From Streptomyces actinomycinicus (GTDB taxonomy: Bacteria > Actinomycetota > Actinomycetes > Streptomycetales > Streptomycetaceae), in NCBI RefSeq assembly GCF_016741775.1, contig NZ_JAERRK010000026.1:62001-126000 (forward strand): a DNA stretch of 64,000 nt, given 5' to 3'. Below the pieces are notes generated by a model. The model searched no databases. It saw nothing but the letters and a program-made list of their open reading frames with translations, and was not told where the DNA came from. Shown piece by piece: positions 40,386-48,766 of the stretch. The translations under genes and the position numbers were made by a program. Every line of letters begins with the position of its first letter. Position 1 is the stretch's first letter.

Positions 40386-41879
40386 ATGACCGCGACGATC
40401 ACCCCTGCGCAACCCCCTGTGCTCAGCAGGCGCAGACGCTGGACGGTGCTGGCCGTCTGCTGTCTGAGCATGTTCCTCGTCGGCCTGGACACCACCATCG
40501 TCAACGTGGGCCTGCCCGCCATCGGACACGGCCTGGACGTGGGCACACGCAGCCTCGAGTGGACCGTCGACGCCTACACCGTCGTCCTGGCCGGCCTGCT
40601 GATCTCCTCCGGCGCGCTCGCCGACCGGTTCGGGCGCCGGCGTGTCTTCCAGTGGGGGCTGACGGTCTTCGGCGTGGCCTCGCTGGCCTGCGCGCTGGCC
40701 CCGTCCGTCGGCGCCCTGGTCGCGGCCCGCGCGGTGCAGGGCATCGGCGCCTCCATGCTCAGCCCCGTGGCCCTCGCGATCGTCGTGAACGCGATGCCCG
40801 ACCCGAAGGAACGGGCCCAGGCGATCGGCATCTGGGCATCGGTGTTCGGGCTCAGCATGGCGGCGGGGCCGGTCACCGGCGGCGCTCTCGTCGCGGGACT
40901 CGGCTGGCGGTCGCTGTTCTGGATCAACGCCCCGGTCGTCGTGGCCGCGCTGCTGCTCAGTACCGTGTTCGTGCCCGAGTCCCGGGCACCGAAGGCACGC
41001 CGGCCCGACGTCCCAGGTCAGATCCTGCTGTCCCTGACGATCGGCGTGTGGGTCGCCGTCCTCATCGAAGGACCCCGCATCGGCTGGACGTCACCGGCCG
41101 CCCTGGCCGGATACGGGGTCGCCGCCGCGGCCACAGCCGGCTTCGTGCGGGTGGAGTTCCGCCGGGAGGAGCCACTGATGGATCCGCGGCTCTTCCGCAG
41201 CCCGGCCGTCAGCGGAGCGGTCCTCGGCGCCGTCGCGGTGTTCGTCGCCCTCAACGCCACGCTGCTCCTCAACACCCTCTACCTGCAGCACACCCGCGGG
41301 TTCACAGCGCTGGCCGCAGGTACGGCGACCCTTCCGATGGCGCTCGGCGCCACGGTCTGCGCGCCCTGGTCGGGCCGCCTGGTCGGCCGTGTCGGCCCGC
41401 GGCTGCCGCTCTACGTGGCGGGCGCCTTCCTCACCGCCGGGGGACTGTGCCTGGTCGGCCTGGACCGGCACACCGGCATCCACCTCCTGCTGACCGCCTA
41501 CCTGCTCATCGGCATCGGCTTCGGCTTCGCCAACGCACCGATCACCAACACCGCCGTCAGCGGTCTGCCGCCCGCCCGGGCCGGTGTGGCGGGCGCGATC
41601 ACGTCCACCGCACGACAGGTCGGCTCCGCCCTCGGCATCGCCGTCGCCGGCGGGCTGGTCGCCGGGAGCGGCCCGGCCGCACTCGCCCGTGCCTCCAGGC
41701 CGGGCTGGTTCCTCGTGGCCGCCTGTGGGCTGGTCGTCCTGCTCGTCGCCCACGCCTCGCGACCGAAGTCATCGTCTGGCCGGCGGACTTCCGGGGCGCC
41801 CACCACGGCGCGGGCGGCGCTCGGCACCTCGGCCGGCTCCGACGGTGCCACTGCCGGCGGGCCGCACAGGCCGGGATGA
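40386..41879 (+). CDS. MFS drug exporter, DHA2 (14-helix, EmrB/QacA-type), 497 aa
   Basis: A proton-antiport drug-efflux protein. It has motif D1 LDTTIVNVGLPAI in helix 1, motif A GALADRFGRRRVF after helix 2, and motif C GLSMAAGPVTGGALVAGLGWRSLFWIN in helix 5, the DHA2 hallmark. Hydrophobic segments add up to about 14. The last 45 residues are a Ser/Gly/Ala cytosolic tail. ATG 40386 follows AAGGCGGA. The inverted repeat touching its ribosome site suggests drug-responsive control, but no regulator is adjacent. The substrate is unknown. Confidence 0.92.
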   Translation: MTATITPAQPPVLSRRRRWTVLAVCCLSMFLVGLDTTIVNVGLPAIGHGLDVGTRSLEWTVDAYTVVLAGLLISSGALADRFGRRRVFQWGLTVFGVASLACALAPSVGALVAARAVQGIGASMLSPVALAIVVNAMPDPKERAQAIGIWASVFGLSMAAGPVTGGALVAGLGWRSLFWINAPVVVAALLLSTVFVPESRAPKARRPDVPGQILLSLTIGVWVAVLIEGPRIGWTSPAALAGYGVAAAATAGFVRVEFRREEPLMDPRLFRSPAVSGAVLGAVAVFVALNATLLLNTLYLQHTRGFTALAAGTATLPMALGATVCAPWSGRLVGRVGPRLPLYVAGAFLTAGGLCLVGLDRHTGIHLLLTAYLLIGIGFGFANAPITNTAVSGLPPARAGVAGAITSTARQVGSALGIAVAGGLVAGSGPAALARASRPGWFLVAACGLVVLLVAHASRPKSSSGRRTSGAPTTARAALGTSAGSDGATAGGPHRPG

Positions 41880-41970
41880 CGCGGTGCGCGGCAGGCGGCG
41901 GGACCGGCGGCCGGACGGTTTCGATGCCGTCCGATACCGCCCGACCTGCTGTGATGTGCCCCACGTGCTC

Positions 41971-41999
41971 TTGTCGTGGCCGAAAGGTGTACCTAAGTT
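41971..41999 (+). promoter_or_regulatory. Promoter giving a leaderless message for the small gene pair
   Basis: TTGTCG (41971-41976), 17 nt, TAAGTT (41994-41999). Transcription should begin about 42006-42007, at the ATG itself. Confidence 0.65.
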
Positions 42000-42006
42000 C
42001 GGTGAT

Positions 42007-42267
42007 ATGTCCGCCCATGATGCCGCCGCCGTTCCCGCCCAGCCGGTCGACTTCACCGTCGACCTCACCGCCCATGAGATGACCCGGCGGGCCCACGTCA
42101 TGGACGCGCTCGGCGCGGACTGGGACCCCGTCGCGATGATGCGTGGCGAGGAGGAGGCGTACGACATGCTGTACTCCGGCCTCGACGAGGAGCAGCAGCG
42201 GGTGTACGACATGCTCGTCTCGGCCGGTGTCCTCCCGCAGCGCGGCGGCGACAGTGCTTCCGCTTGA
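42007..42267 (+). CDS. Small acidic protein, DUF6400-like, 86 aa, probably leaderless
   Basis: A short soluble protein seen widely in Streptomyces. Its signature is VDFTVDLTAHEMTRRAHVMDALGADWDPVAMMRGEEEAYDMLYSGLDEEQQRVYDMLVSAGVLP. I recall this pattern as DUF6400 but cannot check it. It is helical, acidic and has no Cys. There is no ribosome site, and the promoter -10 ends 7 nt before the ATG, so it is probably translated from a leaderless mRNA. Its last 14 nt overlap the next small gene. Confidence 0.75.
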   Translation: MSAHDAAAVPAQPVDFTVDLTAHEMTRRAHVMDALGADWDPVAMMRGEEEAYDMLYSGLDEEQQRVYDMLVSAGVLPQRGGDSASA

Positions 42268-42511
42268 TCCCCAGGCGGACATCGGGCGCCGGGCATGGGT
42301 GACCTGCCCGAACTGTGCGGACCACCTGGACTGTGTCACCTGCGGCCAGGGCCGCAGATGCCGCGACCACTGGCGCTACCTGCTCTCCAACACCGGCAGC
42401 CTCCTCCACCTGCAGTGCCCCTCCTGCACCCACATCTGGGACCACGAGACCGGCTTCGGCGCCACCCGAACCCGGTGGAGCCGCCCGGTCAGCGGCCCGG
42501 AAGACCGCTGA
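42254..42511 (+). CDS. Small Cys-rich (zinc-ribbon-like) hypothetical protein, 85 aa
   Basis: No named family is recognised, although similar proteins are common in Streptomyces. It carries CPNCADHLDCVTCGQGRRC and a later CPSC, seven Cys in all, arranged like a treble-clef or double zinc ribbon. His residues in RDHW and HIWDHE may also be ligands. GTG 42254 overlaps the previous gene by 14 nt, so translation is probably coupled, and no separate ribosome site is seen. Context suggests the two tiny proteins act together. Confidence 0.7.
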   Translation: MLPLDPQADIGRRAWVTCPNCADHLDCVTCGQGRRCRDHWRYLLSNTGSLLHLQCPSCTHIWDHETGFGATRTRWSRPVSGPEDR

Positions 42512-43061
42512 CCGCCCCCCTGCCCGCCCTGCCGACCGGTGCAGAGGCCTGCCCCCGCTGATGCGGCGGACGCGGGACGTCCACGCCGGGTGACGGGGCC
42601 GTACGCGCCGCCCTCCACCGCGTCAGCGGGCCGGGGTGGGCCGTAGGCGTGCGCTCGGCTCGACCTGCCGACGGGGTGATTGCGCCCGTGCCGGCCACTG
42701 GCCACCGTGATCGGGTGATTCTCCTTCCCGGCTGGATGTGGCAGCTTCCCGGCTGGATGTGGCAGCGCGGGCCGGTGAGCCGGGGTCTCGGCGCCGGGCT
42801 CGCAGCCGGCGTCTTCTTCGACTGGCCCGCGCCGACCGCGCGGAAGCGTCCGCCCACCGAATGCCGCGGACCGGTGGAGGAACGGGTGCGCAGACCGGTG
42901 GAGGAACGGGCGGCCCCTGAACCGCCGCCTCGGGGCACGCGCGCCGAGCGTATTTCTACTCCAGCAGCTTTTTCCGGATGCAGTAGTTTTCCCACGCCGC
43001 CCGAGAAACGGACGCCGCCTGGAAAACAGTCGTCGGAACGACAGCAAACGGAGGACCCCGC
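42512..43061. other. Gap upstream of GntR with two small tandem repeats
   Basis: A perfect 21-bp repeat (two copies starting CTTCCCGG) lies at 42724-42765. A 24-bp repeat with GACCGGTGGAGGAACGGG lies at 42869 and 42893. The A/T-rich stretch 42950-43000 with CTACT...AGTAG arms probably holds the GntR promoter. No gene is recognised. Confidence 0.6.
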
Positions 43062-43826
43062 ATGCCCCGAGAGGCGCGGTACCTCGCAGTGGCCGACGTG
43101 CTGCGCGCACGGATACGCACGGGCGAGTGGGGCATCGGGCAGCGTCTGCCGTCGCGGGCCCGGCTCGCCGAGGAGTACGGGGTCGGCCGCAACGTCGTGC
43201 AACGGGCGATGGACCGTTTGATCATCGATGGACTCCTCGAAGGACGCGCCGGGTCCGGCACCTACGTCCGGCCCCCGCGCGAGCGCCTCCGGCTCATCCG
43301 CTCCCGGCACCGCGCCCGCCAGGGGTCTGCCTCCGGCGCCGATGTGGCCGGTGTGCCCGAGAAGGGCAGGGCCAGCGCCTGGGACGCACACAGCCAGGTG
43401 CGCGTCCCCGCCCCCGAGGCGATCGCCGAGCGGCTCGCCATCCGCCCCGGAGACCTCTGCGTCACCACGCACTACGAATTCCTCGCCGACGGACAGCCCG
43501 TCCAGCTCTCCCGGTCCTGGGAGCCGATGGCGATCACCGGCGGAACGCCCGTCGTGCTGCCCGAGAAGGGTCCCCTGGCCGGAAAGGGCGTGGTCGCGCG
43601 CATGCGCTCCATCGGCGTGATCGTCTCGACCGTGGCCGAGGTGCCGCGCCCGGCCCGTGCCACCCAGGCGCAGGCGAACCTCCTCGGGATCGCCGTGGGG
43701 GACCTCGTGCTGCAGATCGAGCGGACCATCTACGACACGGACGGACGCCCGGTGGAAACGGCCGACATGGTCATTCCGGACGCGCGCCGGGAAATCGTCT
43801 ACGAGTTCGGGATCGACCGCCCGTAG
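43062..43826 (+). CDS. GntR-family regulator with UTRA domain (HutC type), 254 aa
   Basis: A winged-helix N-terminus (YLAVADVLRARIRTGEWGIGQRLPSRARLAEEYGVGRNVVQRAMDRLIIDGLLEGRAGSGTYV) joined to a UTRA small-molecule domain (residues about 95-250, ending IERTIYDTDGRPVETADMVI). Ligands of the class are sugars, amino acids or metabolites. GGAGG lies 8 nt before ATG 43062. An MFS exporter starts 97 bp downstream, and the gap between them has palindromes that could be this regulator's operators, so the exporter is the probable target. Confidence 0.92.
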   Translation: MPREARYLAVADVLRARIRTGEWGIGQRLPSRARLAEEYGVGRNVVQRAMDRLIIDGLLEGRAGSGTYVRPPRERLRLIRSRHRARQGSASGADVAGVPEKGRASAWDAHSQVRVPAPEAIAERLAIRPGDLCVTTHYEFLADGQPVQLSRSWEPMAITGGTPVVLPEKGPLAGKGVVARMRSIGVIVSTVAEVPRPARATQAQANLLGIAVGDLVLQIERTIYDTDGRPVETADMVIPDARREIVYEFGIDRP

Positions 43827-43842
43827 CCGTCGAACACCGCAC

Positions 43843-43895
43843 ACGGAATTCCGTACGGCATTCCGCATACCTTCCGTGCGACTTTCTGCACGGAA
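43843..43895. promoter_or_regulatory. Palindromes between GntR and MFS genes
   Basis: ACGGAATTCCGT (43843-43854) is a perfect 12-bp palindrome. TTCCGTGC / GCACGGAA (43872-43895) has 8-bp arms and an 8-nt centre. Both share the CGGAA half-site, as expected for one repressor binding twice. Confidence 0.6.
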
Positions 43896-43922
43896 TCTCG
43901 CTGCTGACAGTAGGAAACTCCC

Positions 43923-45161
43923 ATGTCCATATCCCCTCCGCTCGGCCTGTTACGCGATCCCGACTTCGGGCGGCTGTTCGCCGCGACGGCACTCGGTCAG
44001 CTGGGCGACCGCATCATCTTTCTCGCCCTGCCCCTGGTGGCGATAGCGGCTCTGCACGCCGACGAGTTCCAGGTCGGCCTGCTGGCCTCGATGACTACGG
44101 CAGGCTCACTGCTGGTCGGGCTGCCGGCAGGCGCCTGGGTCGACCGGATGCGCAAACGGTCGGTGATGATCGGTGCGGATCTCCTCCGAGCGCTGACCCT
44201 GTTGACGATACCGGCCGCCTGGTGGGCGCACCTTCTCACCATCGGGTGGCTGTACACGGTCGCCTTGGTCCACGGAGTGCTGACGGTCTTCTTCGATGTC
44301 GCGTACGTCAGCTATCTCCCGCATGTGGTGGGCCGCGGCAATCTGGTGGAAGGCAACTCGAAACTGTCGGCGATACGCTCGGTCACCAGCATCAGCGGGC
44401 CGACGCTCGCAGGGCCGCTGATCGGCCTCGTGGGAGCACCCGCGACGCTCCTGGTGAGTTCGGCCGGGATGGCCGTGTCGGGGCTGCTCGCGAGCACCAT
44501 CGGGAAACGCGAGGAAGAACCGGAGCCGAGCGCACACCCCCAACTGGGCCGCGAGATCAAGGAGGGTCTGAAGTTCGTCCTCACGCACCCCGCCCTGCGT
44601 GCGATCACGGCGGGGGACGCGATATTCAATCTGTTCCTGGTCATGTATCAGACGATGTTGCTGGTGTTTCTCCAGCGTGAACTGGGAATCGGGCCCGTCG
44701 GTGTCGGCCTCGTCCTGTCGGGAATGGGCTGTGGTGCCTTGCTGGGCGCGTTGCTGGCCACCACGTTCGCGAAGCGCGTCGGGCAGGGCCGGGTCATCTG
44801 GCTCGCCTCACTGGTCACCTGTCCCTGGACCGTCTTGATGCCCTTGGCCCGACCCGGTTGGAGTCTGTACGCGGCCGCCGTCGGCCTCGCATCCCTTTCG
44901 CTGGGCGGTGTCGTCCGCGTGGTGGCCCAGTCGAGCCTCCAGCAGGCCCTGACACCCGACCGGCTCCTGGGCCGCATGAGCGCGACGGCCCGATTCGTGT
45001 CCTGGGGCGGCATCCCCGTCGGCGGGTTCCTGGGCGGAGCGGCGGGCTCTGCGTGCGGAGCGGCCGGCACCCTGTGGATCGGTGCGGCCGGCATGACCCT
45101 GAGTGCCCTGCCCAACGTCCTGTCACCTCTTCGGACAGGGCACTCACGCGACAGCAGATGA
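43923..45161 (+). CDS. MFS exporter (12-helix, macrolide-efflux-like), 412 aa
   Basis: A proton-driven exporter of the MefA-like group: RDPDFGRLFAATALGQLGDRIIFLALPL in helix 1, motif A GLPAGAWVDRMRKRSVMIGADLLRAL, and a central EGLKFVLTHPALRAIT stretch between the two six-helix halves. The substrate is unknown. Codon use from about 43827 to 45000 is somewhat less GC-biased than neighbours, hinting at later arrival together with the GntR regulator. ATG 43923 has AGGAAA 6 nt upstream. Confidence 0.88.
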   Translation: MSISPPLGLLRDPDFGRLFAATALGQLGDRIIFLALPLVAIAALHADEFQVGLLASMTTAGSLLVGLPAGAWVDRMRKRSVMIGADLLRALTLLTIPAAWWAHLLTIGWLYTVALVHGVLTVFFDVAYVSYLPHVVGRGNLVEGNSKLSAIRSVTSISGPTLAGPLIGLVGAPATLLVSSAGMAVSGLLASTIGKREEEPEPSAHPQLGREIKEGLKFVLTHPALRAITAGDAIFNLFLVMYQTMLLVFLQRELGIGPVGVGLVLSGMGCGALLGALLATTFAKRVGQGRVIWLASLVTCPWTVLMPLARPGWSLYAAAVGLASLSLGGVVRVVAQSSLQQALTPDRLLGRMSATARFVSWGGIPVGGFLGGAAGSACGAAGTLWIGAAGMTLSALPNVLSPLRTGHSRDSR

Positions 45162-45292
45162 CGGCCGGTCACCTCCCCGGCCACCTCTGGCGCCGAGTTC
45201 ACCGACACCTTCACTCCCGGCACACCGTCGCCGCTGTGCAGCGGACGACAGCGGCGAGGCGTCACGCCGCCTGTGCGTGACCGGCCGGGAAA

Positions 45293-45360
45293 GCCGTGTT
45301 CCGTGCGGGGTTCGTCAGGGCAGGGTGCCGTGTTCCGTGCGGGGTTCGTCAGGGCAGGGT
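45293..45360. repeat. 34-bp tandem duplication at the 3' end of the GH5 gene
   Basis: TTCCGTGCGGGGTTCGTCAG occurs at 45299 and 45333. The second copy contains the GH5 stop codon and last codons, and the first repeats them downstream of the gene. Confidence 0.9.
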
Positions 45361-47295
45361 GCGGCACAGCAGGGCGGCGGGGCCCGGGCGGCTGCCCACA
45401 CGGGTGGTGAAGGCGATCCCGGCTGCGTACTCGGTCGCCGCGCACTGGCCCTTGTAGTTGCCGTACGCGAAGTCCCCGCCCGCCGCGCCGGCGGGCCGGT
45501 TGTCGGACCGGTCGAACCACACCGTGCGCCCGCCGCCGGCCAGCGCGCCACGCGCGGGGACGCAGAGCGCGGCCGACACGCGCGCGCCGCGCAGGCTGTA
45601 GCCGATGAGGAACTCCCCTGCGGGACACTGGTACTTGGTGTAGCCGGACGCCCAGTCGCCACCGGCCGGCACATGGCGCTCGTCGGTGACGACCGTCTGA
45701 CGGGTGCCGGCGGCGCGCAGATCCCCGGCACCGGTGTCGGTGCACAGACCGCGCCCGCCGGTGTGGCTCAGCCCGGCCAGTCTCGAACCGTCGGGACAGG
45801 CGGCCTTGTACGCCCCCGAGTCCCAGTCTCCCGCGGCCCGCACCCGCAGTGACGCCACCGCGTCCCCGTGGTCGGTGCTGAGCATGCGCCAGACGGGCAC
45901 GGAGGCCACGGGGCCGGTCTTGCCCGGCGCCGTCATCAGATGCTGCCAGGCCGTGCCGCGCCAGTCACCGGCGTCGAGGATGCCGGAGCGGTGCCCCGCG
46001 CCGTCGTAGCGCAGCAGTGCCCAGTCGTCGTGGCCCTCGAAACCGACCAGCGGCCAGAACGCGAAGTCGGCGTCATGGTCGGCGAAGTAGTCGGTGGCGT
46101 TGCCGAACCAGGTGCGGGCCGCCGCGTTCGTCTCGCTCGACCCGATGCCGAACTCGCTGACCCAGACGGGCGCGGTGTAGTGCCGGCCGCTCTCCTCCAC
46201 GAAGAACGCCTCGTCGTCGAGGGCCGCCGCCAACTCCGTGCGGGACAGGTCCTGGTAGCGGGCGTCGTGGGTTTCACCGATGCCCGTGGCACCACTGTGG
46301 CGGGGGCCGGTGTAGCCGTAGAAGTGGGCGGAGTAGACCAGCTTGTGGGCGTCCACGAGGGTGTGCGAGAGGGTGCGGGCGGGTGTGAGCACCGGCCGTC
46401 CGTGGGGGAGTCCGTCCACCGGTATTCCGGTCCAGTTGATGCCCTCGATCACGATCAGGAGCCCCGGGTTGCCTTCGGAGAGGATGCGGTCCGCGGCCAG
46501 CTGGGCCGCTCCGTACCAGTCGTGACCGTCTCCCAGGCCCCAGTTGGGGTCGTCCATGACGTCACGCCGAACCTCGTTGTACAGGTCTGCGCCGACCACG
46601 CGCGGGACGGAGGCGTAGCGCCGGGCCATGAACACCCAGTCGTCCGCCCACCGGGCGGTGGACTGACCGCTGTTCCACCGTTCGTTGCCGTCGACACCGC
46701 AGCACCACCGGGACGTGTTGGTGTGGTTGTTGAGGATGACGGCGAAACCGCTCCGGCTGAGCGCGTCGACCACGGCGTCGTAGATCTGCAGGGGCGTCTT
46801 GCCGCGGAGCTGTGGGTTGGCCGCTACGGCGCCGTCCGGCACCGGGGTGGTGCTGTGGATCATCTCGTTGGAGAACGGCAGCCGGATGGTGTTGACCCCC
46901 AGCTGACGGAAGTCGGAGAGGAGTTGATCGAGCGGTGCGCGGTCCAGGCCGAGGGGGATGCCGTGGGAATCCTGCCCCGCGTGGTGGTTGGCGGGGTCCG
47001 CGGCGCTGCCGCTGCCGGTCCACGAGCCCTGCGCGCCGTCCCAGTTGGCGCCCTTGAGGCGGAACCTGTCGCCCTGCGCGTCCACGATGTAGCGGCCCTG
47101 CGTCGACAGCGGCGCGGACCAGCCGGCCGGGTCCGTCGTGCCGGCGGCGAGTGTGGCGGGGGCGGCGGCAGCGGAACGCGGCGGTGCGGCGGCGGAGACC
47201 GCGGACGCCGCGGAGGCCGTGGCCGGCATGGTGGCCGTGAGCAGGAGTCCCGCGGCGGTGGCGGCAAGCCGCAGCGCGGCTGGTGGCATCGGCAT
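45349..47295 (-). CDS. Secreted GH5 glycoside hydrolase with three C-terminal repeats, 648 aa
   Basis: A secreted beta-glycanase. After a signal peptide (MPMPPAALRLAATAAGLLL, cleavage near ASA) comes a GH5 (beta/alpha)8 domain with GVNTIRLPFSNEM, VILNNHTNTSRWCC, and the acid/base Glu241 in LYNEVRRD. AHFYGY and the nucleophile Glu381 in WVSEFGIG follow. Residues about 484-648 hold three similar modules of about 50 residues (GDWDSGAYKAACPDGSRLAG, GGDWASGYTKYQCPAGEFLIG, GGDFAYGNYKGQCAATEYAAG), each closing with an LC pair; they may bind sugar. The target polysaccharide is not readable. It is divergent from an alginate-lyase-like gene. Confidence 0.88.
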   Translation of the reverse strand: MPMPPAALRLAATAAGLLLTATMPATASAASAVSAAAPPRSAAAAPATLAAGTTDPAGWSAPLSTQGRYIVDAQGDRFRLKGANWDGAQGSWTGSGSAADPANHHAGQDSHGIPLGLDRAPLDQLLSDFRQLGVNTIRLPFSNEMIHSTTPVPDGAVAANPQLRGKTPLQIYDAVVDALSRSGFAVILNNHTNTSRWCCGVDGNERWNSGQSTARWADDWVFMARRYASVPRVVGADLYNEVRRDVMDDPNWGLGDGHDWYGAAQLAADRILSEGNPGLLIVIEGINWTGIPVDGLPHGRPVLTPARTLSHTLVDAHKLVYSAHFYGYTGPRHSGATGIGETHDARYQDLSRTELAAALDDEAFFVEESGRHYTAPVWVSEFGIGSSETNAAARTWFGNATDYFADHDADFAFWPLVGFEGHDDWALLRYDGAGHRSGILDAGDWRGTAWQHLMTAPGKTGPVASVPVWRMLSTDHGDAVASLRVRAAGDWDSGAYKAACPDGSRLAGLSHTGGRGLCTDTGAGDLRAAGTRQTVVTDERHVPAGGDWASGYTKYQCPAGEFLIGYSLRGARVSAALCVPARGALAGGGRTVWFDRSDNRPAGAAGGDFAYGNYKGQCAATEYAAGIAFTTRVGSRPGPAALLCRTLP

Positions 47296-47471
47296 GGGGC
47301 AGCCCTTGAGGGTCGGAGGCGGGGGAGCGGGGCGGCCGGTCGACGGCACTGCCCGGCAGGGCGGAGTCTCCACCACCGGGCACCCAGGGGGAAGAGCGGA
47401 AGGAGGGAACAGGCGCCGGAACCCGAGTACTTGACGGCCATGTGGTCCGTACCTATGGTCTCCGTCAACTC

Positions 47472-47479
47472 GAACGTTC
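47472..47479. promoter_or_regulatory. Short GAACGTTC palindrome in GH5/lyase divergent region
   Basis: An 8-bp palindrome with central CG lies 39 nt upstream of the lyase start, in the only A/T-richer part of the gap. It could be a LacI-type half-operator; weak evidence. Confidence 0.25.
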
Positions 47480-47517
47480 AGGAAGCCGCATAGTGTTCAC
47501 ATATGAGGACGGACTAG

Positions 47518-48741
47518 ATGCAGGACAAGGACGTACCCGCCCGGCGCCGCCGTAAGACTCCGTGTTCCGCTCTCGCCCTCACGGCGGCGGCCGCCCTGCT
47601 GACCACCGGGCTGCTCGCCTGGCCCGGCACCCAGCGGGCGCAGGCCGCTCCGGACGCCTTCGCCCACCCCGGCGTGAGCGTCTCACGCGCCCAACTCGAC
47701 TTCACCCGCGACAAGGTCCTCGCCGGCGCCCAGCCCTGGAAGGGCGCCTACGACCAGATGATGGCGAGCAGGTACGCGAGTCTCGGCCGTACCCCCAAGC
47801 CCCGTGCCGTCGTGGAGTGCGGTTCCTACTCCAACCCCGACTACGGCTGCACGGACGAACGTGAGGACGCGATCGCGGCCTACACCGACGCGCTCGCCTG
47901 GTACATCACCCGGGACGAGCGCTACGCCAAGAAGGCGATCGAGCTGATGGACGCCTGGTCCGCCGTGCTCCGGGACCACACCAACAGCAACGCGCCGCTA
48001 CAGACGGGCTGGGCCGGCTCCTCCTGGCCGAAGGCCGCCGAGATCATCAAGTACACGTACACCGGCACCTGGGCCGGCTCCGGCCGCTTCGCGACCATGC
48101 TCCGCAACGTCTACCTGCCCGAGATCATCAACGGCTCCAACTCCAACGGCAATTGGGAGCTGTCGATGACGGAGGCGGCCGTCGGCATCTCGGTCTTCCT
48201 CGAGGACAAGGCGTCGTACGACAAGGCGATGGCGAAGTTCCGCACCCGCACGGCCGCCTACGTCTACCTGGCCTCGGACGGCGACCTGCCGAAGACCGTA
48301 CCGAGCCAGCACCTGGACACCCGCGACAAGATCGTCTCGTACTGGCAGGGCCAGTCCACCTTCGTCACCGGACTCACCCAGGAGACCTGCCGCGACTTCA
48401 CCCACACCGGGTACGGCATCTCCGCCATCTCGCACGTGGCCGAGACCAGCCGGATCCAGGGGCAGGACCTGTACGGCACCGACGTCGGCGAGCGACTGCG
48501 GCAGGCCCTCGGCTTCCAGTCGAAGTACGAACTGGGTGCCGCGGTCCCGAGCTGGCTGTGCGGAGGGACGGTCAAGCGGGGTCTCGGCCCGACCACCGAG
48601 GTCGGCTACAACGCCCTGCACAACCGCCTTGGCATCGCCATGACCAACACCCAGGCGCTGACCGAACGGAACCGTCCGGCGGGCAGCAACAACCTCTTCG
48701 TCGCCTGGGAGACCCTCACCCACGGAAACAACCCGAACTGA
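47518..48741 (+). CDS. Secreted alginate-lyase-superfamily protein, 407 aa
   Basis: An (alpha/alpha)n-barrel protein of the alginate-lyase (PF05426) type. A twin-arginine-like start (PARRRRKTPCSALALTAAAALLTTG) and cleavage near AQA indicate secretion. HPGVSVSRAQLDFTRDKVLAG opens the domain, with AYTDALAWYITRDERYAKKAIELMDAW, SNGNWELSMTEA and FTHTGYG typical of this fold, whose Asn, His and Tyr act in beta-elimination. Real substrates vary (alginate or other uronic-acid polymers). GAGGA is 8 nt upstream of ATG 47518. The divergent GH5 gene suggests joint polysaccharide degradation. Confidence 0.82.
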   Translation: MQDKDVPARRRRKTPCSALALTAAAALLTTGLLAWPGTQRAQAAPDAFAHPGVSVSRAQLDFTRDKVLAGAQPWKGAYDQMMASRYASLGRTPKPRAVVECGSYSNPDYGCTDEREDAIAAYTDALAWYITRDERYAKKAIELMDAWSAVLRDHTNSNAPLQTGWAGSSWPKAAEIIKYTYTGTWAGSGRFATMLRNVYLPEIINGSNSNGNWELSMTEAAVGISVFLEDKASYDKAMAKFRTRTAAYVYLASDGDLPKTVPSQHLDTRDKIVSYWQGQSTFVTGLTQETCRDFTHTGYGISAISHVAETSRIQGQDLYGTDVGERLRQALGFQSKYELGAAVPSWLCGGTVKRGLGPTTEVGYNALHNRLGIAMTNTQALTERNRPAGSNNLFVAWETLTHGNNPN

Positions 48742-48766
48742 CGGCGCACCGGCTCCGCGGGCGCCC

